Positions 15,793 through 23,819 of a stretch of DNA of 64,000 bases are shown one piece after another (the stretch's first letter is position 1; every line of letters starts with the position of its first letter). A program made the position numbers and the translations under genes. The notes beneath the pieces are model-generated. The model was not told the DNA's origin. It saw only the letters and a program-made list of their open reading frames with translations, and ran no database searches. This DNA is from Actinacidiphila paucisporea (lineage in GTDB: Bacteria > Actinomycetota > Actinomycetes > Streptomycetales > Streptomycetaceae): contig NZ_FRBI01000013.1 in NCBI RefSeq assembly GCF_900142575.1, positions 98,394-162,393 of the forward strand. The letters run 5' to 3'.

Positions 15793-16635
15793 ATGGCACC
15801 TACCCTCTATCGCGGATCCAGGCCGGCGACGGCGCACCAGGGCCGGGCACGGGACTGGGCCGAGATCCAGGAACGCATGCTCGTACCGCTCTACGACACC
15901 GTGCACGACCGGCTCGACGTCGGCCCGGGCACCCGACTCCTCGCCCTGAACTGCGGGTCTGGCCTCGCCGTGCTGCTCGCCGCGGCCCGGGGCGCGACCG
16001 TCACCGGATACGACGCCGACCCCGACCGGCTGCGACTGGCCGCGGAAAGGGCCGCCGTACAGCGAAGGCCCGGCACATTACCGCGGGGATCACGCCCGCA
16101 CGCCGCCGCGGCCGTCCTTCGCGCCGGCGCACCCGAAGAGGCCGACCTGCGCGACGGCGGCTACGGCCTCGTCACGGCCCTCGACCCGGCGACGCCCGCC
16201 GACGATCTGCGGCCCGCGCTGTCCGCCGTCGCGGGCACGGCCCGCCCGGGCAGCGCGGTGGTGCTGGCCGGCTGGGGGCCGCCGGAGCGCTGCTCGGCCG
16301 CCCGGGTGCTGAAGGTCGCCGCCCGGCTCGCCGAACCCCGCGGCACGGCCGGGCCCGCACCGCGGCTCAGCGGGCGGGACGACCTGGAGGACCTGGCCAG
16401 GGACGCCGGGCTGCGTCCTGACGGCTCGGGGCGGGTGTCCTGCCCGTTCGGCTACCAGGACAAGGCCAGCGCCGTACGCGGCCTGCTGTCGACCGGCCTG
16501 TTCGACGCGGCGGTGGCCGCCACCGACCAGCAGCAGGTGGAGAAGGAGGTCGCCGAGGCCCTGCACCCCTACCGGCGCCCCGACGGCACCGTCCGGATGG
16601 AGAACGTCTTCCGCTACCTCGTCGCCCGCGTCTGA
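15793..16635 (+). CDS. SAM-dependent methyltransferase-like protein containing a TTA codon
   Basis: A 280-residue protein resembling class I methyltransferases: motif I is LLALNCGSGLAVLLAAARGATVTGYDAD (Rossmann loop and acidic residue). Later there is FGYQDKASAVRGLLSTGLFDAAV and a C-terminus typical of actinobacterial methyltransferase-like proteins. The substrate is unknown. Codon 96 (16078-16080) is TTA, so full translation should need the bldA tRNA in Streptomyces. Codons around it (AGG, ACA, TTA, TCA) are also unusual for the neighbourhood. The ATG at 15793 fits the family start (MAPTLYRG); the open frame extends further upstream without similarity. Confidence 0.82.
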   Translation: MAPTLYRGSRPATAHQGRARDWAEIQERMLVPLYDTVHDRLDVGPGTRLLALNCGSGLAVLLAAARGATVTGYDADPDRLRLAAERAAVQRRPGTLPRGSRPHAAAAVLRAGAPEEADLRDGGYGLVTALDPATPADDLRPALSAVAGTARPGSAVVLAGWGPPERCSAARVLKVAARLAEPRGTAGPAPRLSGRDDLEDLARDAGLRPDGSGRVSCPFGYQDKASAVRGLLSTGLFDAAVAATDQQQVEKEVAEALHPYRRPDGTVRMENVFRYLVARV

Positions 16636-16694
16636 GCCCGCCCGGTGCGGAAACCCGGTGGCCGCCGGGGCACGGCGTCGGCAAGGGTGGAGGC

Positions 16695-17198
16695 ATGTCC
16701 ACCACTCCCCTGCCGCCCGGCGCCCCGGCGTCCGTACGCCTGGTCAAGGCCGGCCGCGAGAAGGTCTCCTATCCCGCCACCGTGGTCGCCGACGACGGCG
16801 TCCGGGTGACCGTCACCGCGCCCTGGTCGCTGCCGCACGTCCGCGACTTCGGCTTCGTACGCTTCGAGCCCGGCGACCTGTTCACCGAGCACTACTGGCG
16901 CGACCGGTGGTACGCGGTCAAGGAGGTGCGCGACGCCCGCGGCGTGGCCAAGGGCTGGTACTGCGACATCACCCGCCCGGTCGCCGTCGCGGACGGGGTG
17001 CTCACCTCGGAGGACCTGGACCTCGACCTGTGGGTGTCGGCCGACGGCACCGAGGTGCTGCGGCTGGACGAGGACGAATTCGCCGCGAGCGGTCTGGCGG
17101 CACGCGACCCGGACGCGGCCCGGCGTGCGGTGCGCGCCCTGGACGAACTGGAGGCGCTGGCCCGCCGCGACGGCGGCCTGGCACCGCTGCTCGGCTGA
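16695..17198 (+). CDS. DUF402 domain-containing protein
   Basis: A 167-residue protein of the DUF402/FomD barrel family, some of whose members hydrolyse nucleotides or CMP-adducts with divalent metal. Family features are YPATVVADDGVRVTVTAPW, WYAVKEVRDARGVAKGWYCDIT, the acidic pair DLDLDLWVSADGTEVLRLDEDEF and a helical C-terminus ARRAVRALDELEAL. It follows the methyltransferase by 59 bp on the same strand and is convergent with the GNAT gene. The cellular role is not established. Confidence 0.88.
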   Translation: MSTTPLPPGAPASVRLVKAGREKVSYPATVVADDGVRVTVTAPWSLPHVRDFGFVRFEPGDLFTEHYWRDRWYAVKEVRDARGVAKGWYCDITRPVAVADGVLTSEDLDLDLWVSADGTEVLRLDEDEFAASGLAARDPDAARRAVRALDELEALARRDGGLAPLLG

Positions 17199-17247
17199 AC
17201 CGGGACCCGCGGGCACCCGCCCTCACCCGGCCTCGGCCATTACCCGG

Positions 17248-17763
17248 TCACACGCCGGGCCATTCCTCCACGGTCAGGGCGAAGCGCTCGTGGTCGCGCC
17301 AGGCATCGTTGATGTAGAGCATCCGCGGTGAGAAGCCCTCGTGCCGGAACCCGAGCCGCTTGGCCATGGCCACCGACCTGACGTTGTCCGGCTGGACGCT
17401 GATCTCCAGCCGGTGCAGGCCGAGGCCCCGGGGCTCGGCGGTGAAGCAGCGGTCCACCACCAGCCGCAGGCCCTCGCTCATCCGCCCGGTCCCGTTGTAA
17501 GGCACGTAGCTGTCGTAGCCGAGCGCGCCGTTGCGGAAGCGCGCCATCACGATGTTGGCGACATTGCACTTGCCGACGATGCCGCCGTCCTCGTCGTTGA
17601 TGATCAGGAAGGTCCGCAGGCCCTCACCCTGCCGCCGGAGCAACTCGGGCAGTCCGTCGGGCTCCACCGGATTCCACGGCGCGAGGTGCTCGACGGACCG
17701 CAGCACGGCGCTGCGGTGCGCCTCGGCGTCACTGGACCTGGGCTCTCTGATCGATACGCGCAT
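17248..17763 (-). CDS. GNAT acetyltransferase, RimJ/RimL type
   Basis: A 171-residue N-acetyltransferase. The RimJ/RimL layout is visible: IREPRSSDAEA at the start, IINDEDGGIVGKCNVANI, GYDSYVPYNGTGRMSEGLRLVVD around the acetyl-CoA site, GLHRLEISVQPDNVRSVAMAKRLGFRHEG (motif B) and a C-terminal strand. Relatives acetylate N-termini of ribosomal proteins or small amines; the substrate cannot be told. It lies just downstream of ffh and is convergent with the DUF402 gene. Confidence 0.92.
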   Translation of the reverse strand: MRVSIREPRSSDAEAHRSAVLRSVEHLAPWNPVEPDGLPELLRRQGEGLRTFLIINDEDGGIVGKCNVANIVMARFRNGALGYDSYVPYNGTGRMSEGLRLVVDRCFTAEPRGLGLHRLEISVQPDNVRSVAMAKRLGFRHEGFSPRMLYINDAWRDHERFALTVEEWPGV

Positions 17764-17799
17764 GAACCCATCATCCCCGGACGCCGGCAGGCGCCCGCA

Positions 17800-19356
17800 T
17801 CAGCCCATGAACTTCTTGAACTCGTCGGGCAGTTCGAAGTCCTGGCCACCGGCCGGCAGACCGAACGGGCTGTCGCCCTGGCCGGCGCCCTGCCCCTGCT
17901 CCTCGCGACGGGCGGCCGCCGCGGCGGCGTCGGCCTTGCGCTTCATCGGGTTGCCGCTCTGCCGCTTGCCCTTGGCCTGCTTCTGCTGCTTCTTCTGCCG
18001 GCCCGGGCCGCCGCCCATGCCCGGCATCCCCGGCATACCCGGCATGCCGCCGCCCTGCGCCATCCGCGACATCATCTTGCGCGCCTCGAAGAACCGCTCC
18101 ACCAGGCTCTTGACCGCGCTGACCTCGACACCGGAGCCCTTGGCGATACGGGCCCTGCGCGAGCCGTTGATCAGGTGCGGGTCGGCCCGCTCGCCCGGCG
18201 TCATGGACTTGATGATCGCCGCGGTGCGGTCGACGTCCCTCTCGTCCAGGTTGTTGATCTGGTCCTTGATCTGGCCCATGCCCGGCAGCATGCCGAGCAG
18301 CTTGGAGATCGAGCCCATCTTGCGGACCTGCTCCATCTGGGCCAGGAAGTCGTCCAGCGTGAATTCCTTGGGGCCCTTCGCCAGCTTGGCCGCCATCTTC
18401 TCGGCCTCGGCCTGGCTGAAGGTCTGCTCGGCCTTCTCGATCAGCGACAGCATGTCGCCCATGCCCAGGATGCGGGACGCCATCCGGTCCGGGTGGAACG
18501 CGTCGAAGTCGTCCAGCTTCTCGCCGTTCGACGCGAACATGATCTGCTTGCCGGTGACGTGCGCGATCGACAGGGCCGCGCCGCCGCGGGCGTCGCCGTC
18601 GAGCTTGGAGAGCACCACGCCGTCGAAGCCGACGCCGTCGCGGAAGGCCTCCGCGGTGTTGACCGCGTCCTGGCCGATCATCGCGTCGACGACGAAGAGG
18701 ATCTCGTCGGGGTGGGTCGCGTCGCGGATGTCCGCGGCCTGCCGCATCAGCTCCTGGTCGACGCCGAGGCGGCCCGCGGTGTCGACGATCACGATGTCGT
18801 ACTGCCGGGACTTGGCGAAGTCGATGGAGTCCTTGGCGACCTTGACCGGGTCGCCGACGCCGTTGCCCGGCTCGGGCGCGTAGACCGCGACGCCGGCGCG
18901 CTCGGCGACGACGCTGAGCTGGTTGACGGCGTTCGGCCGCTGGAGGTCGCACGCGACCAGCAGCGGGGTGTGGCCCTGGCCCTGCAGCCACTTGCCGAGC
19001 TTGCCCGCCAGCGTGGTCTTTCCCGCGCCCTGGAGGCCGGCCAGCATGATCACGGTCGGCGGCTGCTTGGCGAAGCGCAGGCGGCGGGTCTCGCCGCCCA
19101 GGATGGTGATCAGCTCGTCGTTGACGATCTTGATGACCTGCTGCGCGGGATTCAGCGCCTGCGAGACCTCGGCGCCCGAGGCGCGCTGCTTGACGTTGGC
19201 GATGAAGGCGCGCACGGCGGGCAGCGCGACGTCCGCCTCGAGGAGCGCGATCCGGATCTCGCGCGCGGTGGCGTCGATGTCCGCCTCGGACAGACGGCCG
19301 CGCCCCCGGAGGGTCTTGAAGGTATTCGCGAGGCGATCAGACAGAGTGTCGAACAC
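17800..19356 (-). CDS. ffh: Signal recognition particle protein Ffh
   Basis: A 518-residue SRP54 GTPase that brings nascent membrane proteins to FtsY. N domain residues 1-90; the G domain has P-loop GLQGAGKT (107-114), DTAGRLGVD, and TKLDGDARGGAALS. The M domain holds the signal-sequence groove and a Met/Gly-rich stretch (MPGMPGMPGMGGGPG), followed by a Lys-rich disordered tail and the C-terminal FELPDEFKKFMG. Together with ftsY at 26-27 kb and four signal peptidases it makes this window rich in secretion functions. Confidence 0.98.
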   Translation of the reverse strand: MFDTLSDRLANTFKTLRGRGRLSEADIDATAREIRIALLEADVALPAVRAFIANVKQRASGAEVSQALNPAQQVIKIVNDELITILGGETRRLRFAKQPPTVIMLAGLQGAGKTTLAGKLGKWLQGQGHTPLLVACDLQRPNAVNQLSVVAERAGVAVYAPEPGNGVGDPVKVAKDSIDFAKSRQYDIVIVDTAGRLGVDQELMRQAADIRDATHPDEILFVVDAMIGQDAVNTAEAFRDGVGFDGVVLSKLDGDARGGAALSIAHVTGKQIMFASNGEKLDDFDAFHPDRMASRILGMGDMLSLIEKAEQTFSQAEAEKMAAKLAKGPKEFTLDDFLAQMEQVRKMGSISKLLGMLPGMGQIKDQINNLDERDVDRTAAIIKSMTPGERADPHLINGSRRARIAKGSGVEVSAVKSLVERFFEARKMMSRMAQGGGMPGMPGMPGMGGGPGRQKKQQKQAKGKRQSGNPMKRKADAAAAAARREEQGQGAGQGDSPFGLPAGGQDFELPDEFKKFMG

Positions 19357-19408
19357 GGTGGTCGCAGATCCTCGGGGTCGGGAGTGGAAACGTCGCCTCC
19401 CAGAGTAT

Positions 19409-19441
19409 CCGGCCGGGCAGAAAGCTGTTCCTGCCCGCCGG
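19409..19441. terminator. Hairpin between glnD and ffh
   Basis: CCGGCCGGGCAG can pair with CTGCCCGCCGG with one bulge and a 10-nt loop, between the glnD stop and the ffh start. It is a plausible glnD terminator without a T-tract. Confidence 0.5.
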
Positions 19442-19462
19442 ACTCGAGCCGGCGGTACGACG

Positions 19463-21892
19463 TCAGCGCAGCGCCGCCTCCACCTGGCGGGCCACTTCCG
19501 CCGCCCTTGCGGGCGGGAGCACCTTGCCGTCCTTGCCGACGACGTAGAAGGCGTCGACCGCGTTGGCGCCCAGCGTGGAGATGCGGGCAGACCGTACGGT
19601 GACGCCCGTGGCGGTCAGGGCCAGGCCGATGCGGTGCAGCAGGCCGGGGGCGTCGTGGGCGCGGACCTCCAGCACGGTGGCGGTCTGCGAGGTGTGGCCC
19701 GGGGCGACGGTGACCCGGGGCGGCGGCGGGGTCACCCCGCGCCGCCTGGGGTAGGCGGCCTCGCGCTCGGCGAGCCTGGCCTCGATGTCCAGGGTGCCCT
19801 CGAAGGCCCGCGCCAGGTCGGCCCGCAGCCGCGCGGCCTCGGGCAGGGCGCCGTATTCGGCCGAGACCCGCCAGCTGAGCAGGGCGACAGGGCCCTCGCC
19901 GATCGGGTCGACGGCCCGCAGGTCGGCGGCTCTGACGCCGAGCCGGTGCAGCGCGAGCACACCGGCGGCCTGGGCGAGCAGCGCGGGGCGGTCGGGGACG
20001 GCGAGCAGCAGTTCCACGCCCAGGGCCTCGTCCAGGGCCTCGCCCTCGCCGTCGGGCTCGGCGTGGGCGTGCAGGGCCAGGACGGGGCCGTGGGTGCGGG
20101 CGGCCTCGATGGCCAGGCGCTCCTCCTCCGCGGTGGAGTCGCGCTCGGCGGCCTCGGGCAGCGCGCCGGTGTCCAGCGCCCCCGCGACCCGCTCGACCAG
20201 TTCGGCCAGCAGCGAGGCCCGCCAGGTGCTCCAGGCGGCGGGACCGGTCGCGAGGGCGTCGGCCTCGGTGAGCGCGGCCAGCAGCTCCAGCGTGGAGGTG
20301 TCCCGTACGACGCCGGCGACCGCGCGTACGGTCTCCGGGTCGTCCAGGTCGCGCCGGGTCGCGGTGTCGATCAGCAGCAGGTGGTGGCGTACCAGCAGCG
20401 CCAGCGTGTCGGCGTCGGCGCTGTTGAAGCCGATCCTGGTGGCGACGTCGCGGGCGATGACCTCGCCGGCCTCGCTGTGGTCGCCGGGCCAGCCCTTGCC
20501 GATGTCGTGCAGCAGGGCCGCGGTCAGCAGCAGGTCGGGGCGGCCGACCCGGCGGGTCAGGCCCGCGGCCTGCACGGCGGTCTCGACCAGGTGCCGGTCG
20601 ACGGTGAAGCGGTGCACGGCATTGCGCTGCGGGCGGCAGCGGACCCGCTCCCAGTCCGGCAGCAGCCGGGTGATCAGGCCTTCGGCCTCCAGCGCCTCCC
20701 AGACCTGCACGGTGGACTCGCCGGCACCGAGCAGCGTGACCAGCTGCTCACGCGCCTCGGCGGGCCACGGTTCGGGCAGCGGTCGGGCGGCGGCGGCCAG
20801 CCTGCGCACCGCGTGCAGCGACAGCGGCAGGCCCGCCTGCGCGGCGGCAGCGGCGGCCCGCAGCGGAAGGACGGGGTCGCGTTCGGGCTTGGCGGCGAGC
20901 GCGAGCACCGCCTCGCCCTCCTGCTCCACGACGCCTTCCGCCAGCGGTACGCGCTCGGGCGTGCTGCCGGCCGGGGTGCTTCTGCTACGGCCGAGCAGTC
21001 GGCGGCGGGGCCGGGATTCGCGGGCCCGCAGCACCCGGCCGACCTCGCGCCAGGTGACGTCGGAGGCGTAGGAGATCCGCCGGGCGGCCTCGTAGATCTG
21101 GCGCAGCAGCGTGTCGGCGTCGAGCAGGCCGAGGGCGGCGGCGACCTGGTCCTGCTCCTGGAGCGCGAGCCGGTCGGTGGCCCGCCCGGTGACCAGGTGC
21201 AGCGCGTCGCGGGCGTCGAGCAGCCGGGTACGGGCCTCCTCCAGGCCCTCGCGGGGCGCGTCGGCCAGCCAGGAAGCGGCGACGGCCCGCAGCGCGGTGG
21301 CGTCCCGCAGGCCGCCGCGGGCCTCCTTGAGGTCGGGTTCGAGCAGGTAGGACAGCTCGCCCTGGCGCTCCGCGCGCTCCTGGCACAGTTCGAGCAGCGC
21401 CGGCAGCCGCTTGGGCGCCTGGTTGCGCCAGTCGGCCAGCACGGCGGTGCGCAGGCCGGAGCTGAGGGCCTGGTCGCCCGCCAGGTGGCGGGCGTCGAGC
21501 AGGCCGAGCTGGACCTTGAGGTCGTCGGCGGCCGTCTTGCGCGCCTCGTCGGGGGTGCGCACCGAGTGGTCGAGGGCCAGGCCCAGGTCCCACACCGGGT
21601 ACCAGAGGCGGTCGGCGAGGGCCCCGACGGATTTCTCCGAGTCGTGCAGCAGCACCAGGTCCAGGTCGCTGCGCGGGGACAGCTCGCCGCGGCCGTAGCC
21701 GCCGACGGCGAGCAGAGCCCAGCCGCCGGTTCCGGTGGCCTCGGCGGCGTCGGCAGCCAGGCCCGCGAGCCAGCGGTCGGTGAGCGCGGCCAGCGCCGCG
21801 CGGCGCGGCGGCCCGGACCGCGCCTCCTCGTTGAGAAGGCGCAGCCGGGCCGCCGCGTAACTGTCGTCCTGCGCTTCGACGCTGTCGCTCAC
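19463..21892 (-). CDS. glnD: PII nucleotidyltransferase GlnD
   Basis: An 809-residue bifunctional nitrogen sensor. The nucleotidyltransferase domain is marked by GGYGRGELSPRSDLDLVLLH; then an HD domain (LLHDIGKGWPGDHSEAGEVIARDVA) for removal; then two ACT domains that sense glutamine (ALLSWRVSAEYGALPEA region and VLEVRAHDAPGLLHRIGLAL). In S. coelicolor GlnD adenylylates rather than uridylylates GlnK on Tyr51. GTG 21892 is chosen because GGAG lies 5 nt upstream; the longer open frame runs into glnK on another register. It is 26 bp after glnK. Confidence 0.96.
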   Translation of the reverse strand: MSDSVEAQDDSYAAARLRLLNEEARSGPPRRAALAALTDRWLAGLAADAAEATGTGGWALLAVGGYGRGELSPRSDLDLVLLHDSEKSVGALADRLWYPVWDLGLALDHSVRTPDEARKTAADDLKVQLGLLDARHLAGDQALSSGLRTAVLADWRNQAPKRLPALLELCQERAERQGELSYLLEPDLKEARGGLRDATALRAVAASWLADAPREGLEEARTRLLDARDALHLVTGRATDRLALQEQDQVAAALGLLDADTLLRQIYEAARRISYASDVTWREVGRVLRARESRPRRRLLGRSRSTPAGSTPERVPLAEGVVEQEGEAVLALAAKPERDPVLPLRAAAAAAQAGLPLSLHAVRRLAAAARPLPEPWPAEAREQLVTLLGAGESTVQVWEALEAEGLITRLLPDWERVRCRPQRNAVHRFTVDRHLVETAVQAAGLTRRVGRPDLLLTAALLHDIGKGWPGDHSEAGEVIARDVATRIGFNSADADTLALLVRHHLLLIDTATRRDLDDPETVRAVAGVVRDTSTLELLAALTEADALATGPAAWSTWRASLLAELVERVAGALDTGALPEAAERDSTAEEERLAIEAARTHGPVLALHAHAEPDGEGEALDEALGVELLLAVPDRPALLAQAAGVLALHRLGVRAADLRAVDPIGEGPVALLSWRVSAEYGALPEAARLRADLARAFEGTLDIEARLAEREAAYPRRRGVTPPPPRVTVAPGHTSQTATVLEVRAHDAPGLLHRIGLALTATGVTVRSARISTLGANAVDAFYVVGKDGKVLPPARAAEVARQVEAALR

Positions 21893-21918
21893 TCGTTCTC
21901 CAGCGCTGGGTTCGGGGA

Positions 21919-22257
21919 TCAGAGCGCGTCGGGTCCGCGCTCGCCGGTACGGACCCGCACGGCCGTGTCGACCGGGAGGCTCCACACCTTGCCGTCTCCG
22001 ATCTTGCCGGTTCTGGCCGCTTTGACGACGACATCGATGAGCTGGTCGGCGTCCGAGTCCTCGACCAGGACCTCTATCCGGATCTTCGGTACGAGGTCGA
22101 CGGTGTACTCGGCACCGCGGTAGACCTCGGTGTGGCCGCGCTGTCTGCCGTAGCCGCTGGCCTCGGTCACGGTCAGGCCGTGCACGCCGAACGCCTGCAG
22201 CGCTTCCTTGATCTCGTCCAGGCGATGCGGCTTCACGACCGCGGTGATGAGCTTCAC
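21919..22257 (-). CDS. glnK: PII nitrogen regulatory protein GlnK
   Basis: A 112-residue PII trimer subunit that senses ATP/ADP and 2-oxoglutarate and gates AmtB. The T-loop is GRQRGHTEVYRGAEYTVDLVPK with the modifiable Tyr51; the B-loop is TGKIGDGKVW and the C-loop is VRVRTGERG. GTG 22257 overlaps the amtB stop as GTGA, so the two are translationally coupled. The order amtB-glnK-glnD is the nitrogen operon of actinobacteria. Confidence 0.97.
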   Translation of the reverse strand: MKLITAVVKPHRLDEIKEALQAFGVHGLTVTEASGYGRQRGHTEVYRGAEYTVDLVPKIRIEVLVEDSDADQLIDVVVKAARTGKIGDGKVWSLPVDTAVRVRTGERGPDAL

Positions 22258-23585
22258 GCGTCCACCTTCTTGCTCGTCGCGGTGTCGACACCCGCGGGTG
22301 CGGCCGCGTGTCCTGTGCTGCCGATGCCGGCGAAGTCGTACGCGGTCTCCGCGTGCTCGGCCTGGTCGATGCCGCTGACCTCGACCTCTTCGGGGACCCT
22401 GAAGCCCATCACCATGTCGATGGCCTTGGCGAGGATCGCCGAGACGACCAGGGAGTAGCCAAGGACGGAGAAGACGCCGATGGCCTGGATACCGAACTGG
22501 TGCCAGCCGCCGCCGTAGAAGACGCCCTTGACGTCCTGGCCGACGCCGCCAGTGGCCAGGAAGCCGATGAGCAGGGAGCCGACGATGCCGCCGACCATGT
22601 GGACGCCGACGACGTCGAGCGAGTCGTCGTAGTTGAAGCGGTACTTCAGGCCGACCGCGGCAGCGCAGATCACACCGGCGATGACACCGACCGCGATGGC
22701 GCCCAGCGGGCTGACCGAGGCGCAGGACGGGGTGATGGCGACCAGTCCGGCGACCGCGCCGGACGCGGCGCCCAGGGTGGTGAAGGAGCCGTGCCTGACC
22801 CGCTCGTAGAGCAGCCAGCCGATCATGGCGGCGGCGGTGGCGATCTGGGTGTTGATGAAGACCGTGGACGCGACGCCGTCGGAGGTGATCTCGGAGCCGG
22901 CGTTGAAGCCGAACCAGCCGAACCACAGCAGGCCGGCGCCGAGCATGACCCACGGCATGCTGTGCGGGCGCATCGGGTCGCGCTTGAAGCCGACCCGCTT
23001 GCCGATCACCAGGATCACGCCGAGGGCGGCCGCGCCCGCGTTGATGTGGACCGCGGTACCGCCGGCGAAGTCGATGACGCCCTTCTTCATCAGCCAGCCG
23101 CCGCCCCAGACCCAGTGGGCCACGGGGAAGTAGACCACCGTCGCCCACAGGGCGATGAAGACCGACCAGGCCACGAACTTGACGCGGTCGGCGAGTGCGC
23201 CGCTGATCAGGGCCGGAGTGATGATGGCGAACATCAACTGGAAGGCGGCGAAGGCGAATATCGGCGTACCGGTGGCCCCCCACAGGTCATCGGGAGCGAT
23301 GTCGCGCAGGCCGAGCCAGTTGGTGCCGCCGATGAATCCGCCGTGGTCGCTGTCGAAGGCGAAGCTGAATCCGTAGCCGGTCCACAGCAGGGTGATGATG
23401 CCCAGGCTGATGAAGCTCATCATCAGCATGTTCAGGGCGCTTTTGACCCGGACCATACCGCCGTAGAAGAACGCCAGCCCCGGTGTCATCAGCATCACCA
23501 GCGCGGAGCTCAGAAGCAGAAACGCGGTATTGCCGGAGTCGAGCTTGGGCGCATCTGCGGCCAGTGTGAAGATGGCTGGTGCCAT
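22254..23585 (-). CDS. amtB: Ammonium transporter AmtB
   Basis: A 443-residue Amt/Rh channel with about 11 membrane helices that carries ammonium. Signature elements: TPGLAFFYGGMVRVKSALNMLM, the twin-histidine pair (H in FPVAHWVWGGGWL and H in VVGVHMVGGIVGS), DFAGGTAVHINAGAAALG, and LLWFGWFGFNAGSE. A 50-residue hydrophilic C-terminal tail follows. GAGGAGA 6 nt before the ATG at 23585 is a strong ribosome binding site. A GlnR box about 80 bp upstream implies induction under nitrogen limitation. Confidence 0.98.
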   Translation of the reverse strand: MAPAIFTLAADAPKLDSGNTAFLLLSSALVMLMTPGLAFFYGGMVRVKSALNMLMMSFISLGIITLLWTGYGFSFAFDSDHGGFIGGTNWLGLRDIAPDDLWGATGTPIFAFAAFQLMFAIITPALISGALADRVKFVAWSVFIALWATVVYFPVAHWVWGGGWLMKKGVIDFAGGTAVHINAGAAALGVILVIGKRVGFKRDPMRPHSMPWVMLGAGLLWFGWFGFNAGSEITSDGVASTVFINTQIATAAAMIGWLLYERVRHGSFTTLGAASGAVAGLVAITPSCASVSPLGAIAVGVIAGVICAAAVGLKYRFNYDDSLDVVGVHMVGGIVGSLLIGFLATGGVGQDVKGVFYGGGWHQFGIQAIGVFSVLGYSLVVSAILAKAIDMVMGFRVPEEVEVSGIDQAEHAETAYDFAGIGSTGHAAAPAGVDTATSKKVDA

Positions 23586-23666
23586 CGGCGTCTCCTCTTC
23601 GTCCGAACGGCCCGGGCGGGGCGGTGCAGGGTGGGCCGGTTTTCGCCATGAGATTGGCTGAGCCGG

Positions 23667-23704
23667 GTTTCCGCCGATGCCGCAGGGTGTTTCGCCGCCG
23701 TGAC
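23667..23704 (-). promoter_or_regulatory. GlnR-binding site upstream of amtB
   Basis: Read on the minus strand: GTCAC-n6-GAAAC-n6-CGGCA-n6-GAAAC, the exact a-b-a-b arrangement of half-sites with 6-nt spacers described for GlnR in Streptomyces. Three of the four 5-mers match the consensus (GTnAC or GAAAC); the third (CGGCA) is poor. It sits 82 bp upstream of the amtB start, a position suited to activation. Confidence 0.85.
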
Positions 23705-23819
23705 GAAGAAGTCGGGTGTGTTACGTGGAGATGAACCGTCCCCTGGTTCGGTGAAAGCTGTATACGGGTGGGGAAAGAGATCGCCGGGGACTGCGGTCTC
23801 CACGGCCCGCGGCCGTTCG

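Noticed and set aside
21919..23283. 454-residue frame that fuses glnK to amtB
   Set aside because: The upstream part is an out-of-frame reading of amtB; amtB and glnK are separate, overlapping by GTGA.
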